DNA of 11,644 bases from positions 1 to 11,644 of the forward strand of contig CAAETD010000080.1 of NCBI GenBank assembly GCA_900758885.1, read 5' to 3'. Below are positions 6,711 to 11,644 of this stretch, piece after piece. The translations under genes and the position numbers were made by a program. Below the pieces are notes generated by a model, which did not search any database, was not told the origin of the DNA, and worked only from the letters and a program-made list of their open reading frames with translations. The first letter of the stretch is position 1. Every line of letters begins with the position of its first letter. The DNA comes from an uncultured Collinsella sp. Its GTDB lineage: Bacteria; Actinomycetota; Coriobacteriia; Coriobacteriales; Coriobacteriaceae.

Positions 6711-6863
6711 TGAAGCAAGCGGTAGACATTCCATCTCTATCTATCTCTTATCTCTAAGCCGAGAGATAGAGAGATAAATGAGAGATAATTACGAGAGATA
6801 ACTGAGAGACGAGGGAAATCTATCCGCGGCATTCTCCGCAGGACCGAGCGAAAGGACGTGCAG

Positions 6864-8328
6864 ATGAACGAAAACGAGCTGACCGGTCTGCTTGAGTCTT
6901 TAAGGCGTATGGGCTCGGATGATCTTAACGTCGAAGTGAAGGAGAGCGCCACGACGCTTTCCCGCGACGTATGGGAAACGGTGAGCGCATTCGCGAACAC
7001 TGCCGGCGGAATCATCGTGCTCGGAGTGAGTGAGCGCAGGTTTTGTCCCGGTTGAGAACTTCGAGACCGAGAAAGTGCTCAACCAATTTGTGTCAGGCAT
7101 GGGTGATGCGGGCGGTCGAGGAAAGCTGGCCAATCCGCCTAAATACACGATCGAGCGAGTGGAGCTTCAGGGCGTCATCGTTCTCGTCATTACGATTGAG
7201 GAGCTCGATCCGTCGAGCAAGCCCTGCTATGTCATAGAGCGGGGCGCCCAGGGCGGCAGCTACAAGCGCATCGATGACAAAGATGTGCCGCTTTCATCGA
7301 CTGAGGTGCTCGCATTGGCGTCATACGGTCGAGCGACTCCGAGCGATCGCGACGCGGTGGCGGGTGCGGGCGCGGACAATCTCGACGAGACGCTGGTCGA
7401 CCGTACGATAGATCGGGCTTTCTCGTTGACGCCCCGGGCAATGCGCGGCGCGCCGGACAAACAAACGAAGCTGGAGCGCCTAAATATCCTTGATTCCCAG
7501 GGCAATGTCACCAAGGCTGGACTCCTAGTTGTGGGCACCTACCCTCAGCAGTTCTATCCCAAGCTCTTCATTGACGTGGCTGTCCATGCGGGAACTCAGA
7601 AGGGCATGGCGGGGTCGCTGAGGTTCATGGACCGCACAATCTGTGAGGGAACGTTGGGCGAGATGATCTCGGATGCCGTCGCAGCCGTCGCCAAGAATTT
7701 GCGGCGAACCTCGACCGTCCAAGGCGTCTCGCGTGTCGACTCGCTTGAGATTCCCGAGGAGGTTCTGCGCGAGGCAATCGCCAACGCCGTAATCCATCGA
7801 GAATACGGGGATCGGTTCTGTGGACAATCGATTGCCGTCGACGTCTTTGACGATCGTGTCGAGGTGACGAATCCTGGCGGCCTTTACGGGGGAAAGACTC
7901 GCGAGAACTTGTTTGACGGCAGCTCCCGATGCCGTAACGCGACGCTTGTGAAGCTCATGTCGATTGTCCCGCTGCCGGATGGCGCAGGTTCGCCGGCTGA
8001 GGGCAATGGCTCGGGCATCCCGATGATGATCGATGCCATGCGCGCGCATGGTCTGGCCGAGCCCCTGTTCTGCCCGGGATTCGATCGGTTCAAGGTCGTA
8101 CTTTACCGTTCAAAGATCGAGCCGGTCGATCATGGCGGGGGCTTAATTGTGACGGCACTCAAACACTACGGCGAGCTGGGGACGCGCGAGCTGGCAGAGC
8201 ACACAGGGCTCACAATTTCCCAGGTTAGGTCGCGCGTCAACGCGCTCATTGCTCAAGGCGAGCTTGAGCCCACGGCGCCGGCGACGAGCCGCAACCGCAA
8301 GTATCGACTGTCGGAGCGCGTGGGATAG
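6864..8328 (+). pseudogene. AlbA_2 (Schlafen-type) / HATPase / winged-helix regulator, frameshifted
   Basis: The locus reads as one protein broken near its N-terminus. The first frame starts at ATG 6864 (AAAGGA at 6851-6856, 7 nt spacing) and gives an AlbA_2 opening: E-VKESATTLS, then SAFANTAGGIIVLGVS. It runs out of frame at 7032 and stops at 7053-7055. The continuation AGFVPVENFETEKVLNQF lies one frame over. GTGAGTGA at 7026-7033 is a tandem duplication; removing one GTGA joins LGVS to AGFVPVEN in frame and yields exactly 487 codons (486 aa and stop). Proteins of this build are annotated as ATP-binding transcriptional regulators; the exact role here is unknown. It could be an inactivating mutation, a sequencing error or a reversible switch. 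Confidence 0.75.
7030..8328 (+). CDS. Downstream fragment: ATP-binding and winged-helix part of the AlbA_2 protein
   Basis: Open frame of 432 aa from GTG 7030, overlapping the end of the 5' fragment by 26 nt. It keeps the second half of AlbA_2 (about 1-100, including ITIEELDPSSKPCYV), then a RecG-C-like HATPase module (about 240-360): EVLREAIANAVIHREYG at 244-260, DDRVEVTNPGGL at 274-285 and a glycine-rich GNGSGIPMM near 325-333. A C-terminal winged helix covers about 372-428 (LGTRELAEHTGLTISQVRSRVNALIAQG). GGAG at 7023-7026 is only 3 nt from the GTG, so independent initiation would be weak; termination-coupled restart is possible. Without residues from the 5' fragment the AlbA_2 fold would lack its first helix and strand. 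Confidence 0.7.
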   Translation: MSAGFVPVENFETEKVLNQFVSGMGDAGGRGKLANPPKYTIERVELQGVIVLVITIEELDPSSKPCYVIERGAQGGSYKRIDDKDVPLSSTEVLALASYGRATPSDRDAVAGAGADNLDETLVDRTIDRAFSLTPRAMRGAPDKQTKLERLNILDSQGNVTKAGLLVVGTYPQQFYPKLFIDVAVHAGTQKGMAGSLRFMDRTICEGTLGEMISDAVAAVAKNLRRTSTVQGVSRVDSLEIPEEVLREAIANAVIHREYGDRFCGQSIAVDVFDDRVEVTNPGGLYGGKTRENLFDGSSRCRNATLVKLMSIVPLPDGAGSPAEGNGSGIPMMIDAMRAHGLAEPLFCPGFDRFKVVLYRSKIEPVDHGGGLIVTALKHYGELGTRELAEHTGLTISQVRSRVNALIAQGELEPTAPATSRNRKYRLSERVG

Positions 8329-8337
8329 ATGCGTTAG

Positions 8338-8378
8338 TGGACGAGGCGACCCAATAATCGACCCTCGATTGGCGTCCA
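8338..8378. other. Hairpin between convergent genes
   Basis: TGGACG (8338-8343) pairs with CGTCCA (8373-8378). Inside, CCAATAATCGA (8351-8361) pairs with TCGATTGG (8365-8372) with a small bulge. It lies 9 bases after the AlbA_2 gene stop and faces the convergent gene at 8429. Neither strand shows a T-run, so it may be a transcript-end structure rather than an intrinsic terminator. Confidence 0.35.
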
Positions 8379-8428
8379 TTAAGGTAAAGCGGTTGTTGCC
8401 CAGTCGACGGTGATGCTAAAGACTCGGC

Positions 8429-8920
8429 TTACGCCGGCATGGCCCCGAACCCGTCTATCAGGAACAGCCTAAGAACCAGCTTGATGACATTTCCCGGTTT
8501 GACTTCTGCCGCGTCAAAGACGTGGCGCTCGGCGAGCTCGCTGCAGTATGCATAGATGTCGCGGATAAGGTCCGCGCCCGAGAGCGTAAACATGTAGCCT
8601 GCGTCCGAAAGCGCATTGGGCGCGGCAGGCAACTTGGCCATGTGGCAGAACGTTTGCAGGTCGGGCGCCATAACGTTCTGGTAGTCGAGGTGGCCGTTGG
8701 CATCCTGCGCGGCAACCTCCAATTGGCGCACAAAATCCAGCGCCGCCGCTAACACAAAGCTCGGCGTAGGCGCATTGACGTCCTGAGTGGTCGCCACAAG
8801 CCTGCCCGCCGCCTGCGTGACAAGCCAAGCGACCTCGCGCTGGCAACGCACGGCCTTGCGCGTAACCGGCTTGATGGACGAAGAAGAAACGCTTCCCTTA
8901 GGCGGATTCGAAACAGCCAC
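8429..8920 (-). CDS. Hypothetical protein, 163 aa
   Basis: I do not recognise this protein. The start is GTG 8918-8920 with GGGAGG 5 nt upstream, which supports real expression. Residues 1-20 are Pro/Ser/Lys-rich and probably disordered. The rest reads as mostly helical, with amphipathic stretches such as REVAWLVTQAAGRLVATT and PSFVLAAALDFVRQLEVAAQD, and a hydrophobic C-terminal stretch VIKLVLRLFLIDGFG. There is no signal peptide, no clear membrane helix and no catalytic motif; the three Cys residues are scattered. Divergent from the HNH endonuclease gene 215 bases away and convergent with the AlbA_2 gene. Codon use looks native, so it is probably a lineage-specific gene and not an artefact. 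Confidence 0.75.
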   Translation of the reverse strand: MAVSNPPKGSVSSSSIKPVTRKAVRCQREVAWLVTQAAGRLVATTQDVNAPTPSFVLAAALDFVRQLEVAAQDANGHLDYQNVMAPDLQTFCHMAKLPAAPNALSDAGYMFTLSGADLIRDIYAYCSELAERHVFDAAEVKPGNVIKLVLRLFLIDGFGAMPA

Positions 8921-8977
8921 AAGAACCTCCCATGAACGACCCGGCCCAACAAGCCCGGATGAAACACGTGCTACATC

Positions 8978-8983
8978 AGTATA
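8978..8983 (-). promoter_or_regulatory. Possible -10 box of the 163-aa protein gene
   Basis: TATACT on the minus strand, about 58 nt before the GTG start. TTGTAC lies upstream but at a 20-nt spacing, longer than usual, so only the -10 is plausible. Confidence 0.3.
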
Positions 8984-9135
8984 CAGGGAAGTGGGGTAGC
9001 GGGGTACAAGCGCGCCAGCGGCAAACCGAGAGCATCAACGATGTGCCGATCGCGGAATGAGATCTCGTAATAATTGACTCTCGGCCATATTATTGAGGGG
9101 CATGACTCGCGTTCGTATGGTTGTAGGTGCTGGCG

Positions 9136-10218
9136 ATGAACGACATTGACCTTGCTGTTCCGTTGATGGATGGACCAAGCTATGACCGCGCCTGCAGTCT
9201 CGTGCCTTCCGAATACGTTGAGGCATGGGAGTGGTTTCTGGGTGAGGAACAGCGCGGCGGCGTTTGGACCAGCCTTCCGCACCACACCAAGGAAGATAGT
9301 CCTCAGTATCAGTACCGTTTGAGAATTGGCTCGGACTTCTTTCCCGTAACGCGGGATTCAGGGATCTTCTGGCCGGGCCAGGATCGGGTGAAGCAAGATC
9401 CCAATAAGATCTTTGCGCTTTCGGTCCATAACTCTAAAAAGAGCTTCTACACCGATGTGCCTCCGCTCTATTTGGATGACGGTACGTGGGTCATTAAGTA
9501 TTCGGTCCAAGCGCCAGGAGCCGTTGGTTCTCGAGACCAGAATTACAACCGTAAAATGCTCAACTGCATGGAATGTGGCGTCCCAGTCGGAGTCATATTT
9601 GCAACCGAGGTGGGCTATAAGGTGCTCGGCCTTGCGTTTGTTGAGCGGTTCGAGCCCGAAAATGGATGGTTTGTTCTGCACGGTCCTGTTCATAAAGGCG
9701 GACCGGACCCTCGTTTTGCGCCCGACATGAGTTATCTGAAGCACATACCCGTCGATATTGAGTTTGCCGGACAGGGTGCGACCGACGACGAAAAGGTCCG
9801 CTATGCGTTAAGGCGCGAGCGATTGGGGCAGCAATGGTTCCGCAAGCAGCTCGTTGCCGCCTATGATGGCCGTTGCGCGGTGTCGGACTGCGGCGTCAGT
9901 GAAGCTCTGGAGGCTGCACATATCGAGAATTACTCGGGACCCAAATCGCAGGTTGCCAGCAACGGTATTCTGCTTCGGCGCGATCTTCATTCCCTATTTG
10001 ATGCTCACCTGATTTCGTTTGAGCCTGTTTGCGGCGAATATCGGCTGTGCGGATCGTACCTGCTGGATAAGACCGACTACGCTTCCTTTGCGGGTGCGAC
10101 GCTAAGGCAGCCGGATGAGCGTCAGTGGCGACCCGATACGGTGTTTCTTGAGGCCCATCGCATTGAGTTCGATCGCTCGGAAAAGAAGCGTGAAAAGGCG
10201 GGGCTTCTGCCGTATTAG
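9136..10218 (+). CDS. HNH endonuclease with N-terminal DNA-reader-like domain (candidate type IV restriction enzyme)
   Basis: 360-aa protein with a C-terminal HNH_2-type nuclease at about 235-292: CAVSDCGV (Cys247, Cys252), then AAHIENYS (His262), SNGILLRRDLHSLFD (Asn276, His285, Asp289). This is the core found in many restriction and mobile nucleases. The N-terminal 45-200 reads like modules that precede HNH domains in modification-dependent enzymes: GIFWP, ALSVHNS, DDGTWVIKYSV, then DQNYNRKMLNCMECGVPVGVIF and a final sheet YKVLGLAFVERF. That order recalls SRA-like and sulfur-binding (ScoMcrA-type) readers, so cleavage of modified foreign DNA is a fair hypothesis, not a proof. No methyltransferase gene is adjacent. 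ATG 9136 is preferred (TAGGTG about 7 nt upstream); GTG 9127 in frame is an alternative. Confidence 0.85.
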   Translation: MNDIDLAVPLMDGPSYDRACSLVPSEYVEAWEWFLGEEQRGGVWTSLPHHTKEDSPQYQYRLRIGSDFFPVTRDSGIFWPGQDRVKQDPNKIFALSVHNSKKSFYTDVPPLYLDDGTWVIKYSVQAPGAVGSRDQNYNRKMLNCMECGVPVGVIFATEVGYKVLGLAFVERFEPENGWFVLHGPVHKGGPDPRFAPDMSYLKHIPVDIEFAGQGATDDEKVRYALRRERLGQQWFRKQLVAAYDGRCAVSDCGVSEALEAAHIENYSGPKSQVASNGILLRRDLHSLFDAHLISFEPVCGEYRLCGSYLLDKTDYASFAGATLRQPDERQWRPDTVFLEAHRIEFDRSEKKREKAGLLPY

Positions 10219-10340
10219 CGTATTTGGCTTTGGCATTCTTTGACGATCGTGTTGTTTGATCGGATCGCGTGGCGATGCAATCTCGCGCACGCCCGCCGGT
10301 GCATGCTCTTCCTGATTTGTATAGCGAGAGGGGAGCGTAT

Positions 10341-10625
10341 ATGAGCTGGCGAGGCGATATTGCGATGGGGAAGTACGGAAAACTGCCGTGTGCCCTTATA
10401 GACAACAATATGTTTCCGAGCGTAGAGGTTGATTGCGCGTCGTTTGTCGTCACCTGCCCTTGCTGCGGCTCGCAAATACCGTGTCTCGACATTCGGTTTA
10501 TCGATGCGCGCGACAGACTCAGCGACGAAGTGAGAAAACGGACAGGCGTTCATATGCCGGTGTATCCGGAGAAATGCCCTGTTTGTGGCCTCGATATCGT
10601 GTACGACGCCGGCGACGAGGGATAG
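10341..10625 (+). CDS. Small zinc-ribbon protein, 94 aa
   Basis: I do not recognise a named family. The ATG at 10341 follows GGGGAG by 5 nt. Two knuckles are visible: CPCCG (Cys39, Cys42, with Cys41 between) and CPVCG (Cys79, Cys82), 36 residues apart, as in zinc ribbons. Cys48 is a further cysteine. Between them lies a charged segment FIDARDRLSDEVRKRTG. The N-terminus is short and not hydrophobic, and no enzyme motif is seen. It follows the HNH gene by 122 bases on the same strand with no clear terminator between, so co-transcription is possible. It may bind nucleic acid or protein partners; that is inference from the fold only. Confidence 0.75.
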   Translation: MSWRGDIAMGKYGKLPCALIDNNMFPSVEVDCASFVVTCPCCGSQIPCLDIRFIDARDRLSDEVRKRTGVHMPVYPEKCPVCGLDIVYDAGDEG

Positions 10626-10662
10626 GTGATGCGGAGGAGTTGGCTGTGAGTGTCTTTTGCCT

Positions 10663-11349
10663 CTACAAATAAATCCCCTCACCGAGTTGCTTGTGGAACT
10701 CGGCGTGATGGTCGCGTGCCCAGGTAAAGGGCGCCTGGTCAAAGTCGGTACGCGTGACCGGGACGCCAAAGACGCCGGCAACTTCGACGCGTATAAACTC
10801 CAGTGCCGGCAGCTTGTTGATGGCAGTGAGGGCAAACGGGGACGAGGGCTCCTCGAACAGATAGCGGCTGCCTTGCAGCGCGTCGCAACTGGTGCACGTG
10901 TTGCCGAGCGACGGGGCTTTGGAGGCTCGCGCGCCTACGGGCTTGTAGCCGCAGCGCTTATGAAGGTAGTCGCGGATCTCGCCCGGTACGCAGCCAAGAG
11001 CGGGCACGATGGCGAGTGCGTTGGCGTTGGCCGTGTCGATGGCAATGTACCCGGCTTCGTTGGGCGCGTGCGCGATGGCGATGCTCTCGTCGTTATCGGT
11101 TCGATAGGGAATGCCGAAGGCTGCGACCGAGGTCTCTTTGTGACACTTCCAGCACTCGCGCTTGCCCAGTACTAGATATATATACGGCGCTGAGGGGTCG
11201 GATCGGTCAACACCGGGCAGCCACTCGGCAAAGGGCTCGGGGTTGACGCCGCTGGGTACATACCAGATCTTCTTGGTCCGGTCCCATTTGGCGCCCAGCG
11301 CCTTGGCTTCTTCTTTGTGCGAAAAGGGGACATCGAGCTCGGTGCGCAT
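10663..11349 (-). CDS. DUF5710-domain protein with two CxxC knuckles
   Basis: 228 aa. Residues 1-45 match the DUF5710 pattern: LDVPFSHKEEAKALGAKWD, then K-WYVPSG and PFAEWLP. This small domain is often attached to primases, topoisomerases and other DNA-handling proteins of plasmids and mobile elements. The rest has CWKC (Cys66, Cys69) and CTSC (Cys152, Cys155), which could form one zinc site; Cys120 and Cys133 lie between. I know no function for the C-terminal part. The ATG at 11347-11349 follows AAGGAG by 5 nt; a start 12 codons earlier has no such site. Convergent with the zinc-ribbon gene (37-nt gap). Together with the HNH gene it gives this end of the window an accessory character. Confidence 0.85.
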   Translation of the reverse strand: MRTELDVPFSHKEEAKALGAKWDRTKKIWYVPSGVNPEPFAEWLPGVDRSDPSAPYIYLVLGKRECWKCHKETSVAAFGIPYRTDNDESIAIAHAPNEAGYIAIDTANANALAIVPALGCVPGEIRDYLHKRCGYKPVGARASKAPSLGNTCTSCDALQGSRYLFEEPSSPFALTAINKLPALEFIRVEVAGVFGVPVTRTDFDQAPFTWARDHHAEFHKQLGEGIYL

Positions 11350-11530
11350 GGCGGCTCCTTGGTGCTGCAGGTGCAAGTGGCTCAAGGATACCGCAGGGCG
11401 CAGACATCGCGGCGTTTTGCTGAGAAGTTGCGGTGCGGACTGATTGGTTATGCCGATGAATAGATCGGCAAGTAGATGGTCGGCTTTTGGCTAGTTGGGC
11501 GGTTGGAGCTGCCAGCTGATTTGGCGACAT
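11350..11530. other. Spacer between DUF5710 gene and tRNA terminator
   Basis: No gene is supported here. The one clear structure is TGCCGAT (11451-11457), a 6-nt loop and ATCGGCA (11464-11470), a perfect 7-bp inverted repeat with no T-run after it. It could be an operator or transcript-end hairpin. TATCCT on the minus strand near 11378-11383 is a weak -10 candidate for the DUF5710 gene. Confidence 0.4.
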
Positions 11531-11567
11531 AAAACAAAACAGCCCAGAGGACATAGCCTCTGAGCTG
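11531..11567 (-). terminator. Rho-independent terminator of the tRNA-Val transcript
   Basis: On the minus strand an 11-position stem (11557-11567 pairing with 11540-11550, one G-U pair) with a 6-nt loop CTATGT is followed by TTTTGTTTTA. It begins 8 bases after the tRNA CCA end. This is a textbook intrinsic terminator. Confidence 0.9.
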
Positions 11568-11575
11568 CGAACATT

Positions 11576-11644
11576 TGGTGGGCGTTAGAAGATTTGAACT
11601 TCTGACCTCTTCCGTGTCAGGGAAGCGCTCTCCCCCTGAGCTAA
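11576..11644 (-). tRNA. tRNA-Val (anticodon GAC), 5' end cut by the window edge
   Basis: The minus strand gives a D-arm (TAGCTCAGGGGGAGAGCG), an anticodon stem CTTCC/GGAAG with 7-nt loop CTGACAC (anticodon GAC, reading GUC and GUU), and a T-arm AGAAG-TTCAAAT-CTTCT. The 3' acceptor strand AACGCCC is followed by discriminator A and an encoded CCA at 11576-11578. About six bases of the 5' acceptor strand (expected GGGCGT) lie beyond the window. Confidence 0.95.

Larger units (their letters stand above)
6567..6806. repeat. Cluster of AGAGATA heptamers in both orientations
   Basis: Exact AGAGATA occurs at 6629, 6762, 6770, 6781 and 6794. Its reverse complement TATCTCT occurs at 6567, 6742 and 6749. 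Near-copies (AGAGATG, AGAGAAA) lie between. GAGAGATAACTGAG is repeated exactly at 6628-6641 and 6793-6806. Bases 6742-6776 can fold into a long stem. The cluster brackets the likely promoter of the gene at 6864 and would also lie in its leader, so a multi-site operator is the simplest reading. Confidence 0.65.

Noticed and set aside
6567..6806. CRISPR array
   Set aside because: The repeated units are 7-14 bases, irregularly spaced and in both orientations, with no uniform spacers or cas genes.
8338..8378. Intrinsic terminator for the AlbA_2 gene
   Set aside because: The hairpin is followed by CATTAAGG-type sequence on the plus strand and no T-run on either strand; kept only as an unexplained hairpin.
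9074..9093. Promoter of the HNH gene (TTGACT and TATTAT)
   Set aside because: The two boxes are only 8 bases apart, so they cannot form one sigma-70 type promoter, and neither finds a good partner at 16-18 nt.
11576..11586. Attachment-site duplication of the tRNA-Val 3' end
   Set aside because: I saw no second copy of the GGGCGTT-type 3' end elsewhere in the window and no integrase gene.

Overview
The window looks like a chromosomal piece of a high-GC, Gram-positive gut actinobacterium of the Coriobacteriia, most likely Collinsella or a close relative. This is inferred from GC-rich coding sequence, strong Shine-Dalgarno sites (AAAGGA, GGAGG), the mix of genes, and intergenic hairpin repeats of a kind I associate with that genus. 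No marker gene here proves the taxon.

Left part (1-6242) is housekeeping metabolism. An L-lactate/2-hydroxyacid dehydrogenase (minus) with a strong 3' hairpin is divergent from metA (plus). MetA carries Glu at position 111, which predicts acetyl-CoA rather than succinyl-CoA use. metA converges on a 5-formyltetrahydrofolate cyclo-ligase (minus); both feed one-carbon/methionine metabolism, though they do not form an operon. A repeat-rich spacer of about 370 bp follows, then a large M16C zinc metallopeptidase (minus, 1014 aa).

Middle (6243-6863) is a 620-bp non-coding stretch. It holds a 53-bp inverted repeat with an extra direct copy, eight exact copies of the heptamer AGAGATA in both orientations, a 12-bp-stem palindrome and a plausible promoter. 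All of this lies directly upstream of a Schlafen-type AlbA_2/ATPase/winged-helix protein gene. That gene is split by a frameshift which a 4-bp tandem duplication (GTGA) accounts for exactly.

Right part (8429-11349) is accessory: an unrecognised 163-aa protein, an HNH endonuclease with an N-terminal module resembling modified-DNA readers (candidate type IV restriction), a small zinc-ribbon protein, and a DUF5710 protein with two CxxC knuckles. The window ends in a tRNA-Val(GAC) gene on the minus strand, cut at its 5' end, with a clear rho-independent terminator.

The most unusual material is the non-coding structure. Two hairpins (2842-2880, 3154-3192) share an exact 13-13-13 layout and a GGGACA loop while their stems differ in a compensatory way. 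A tandem pair of GTCTC/TGTAACA palindromes lies between them. No CRISPR array, integrase, transposase or complete defence island is visible.
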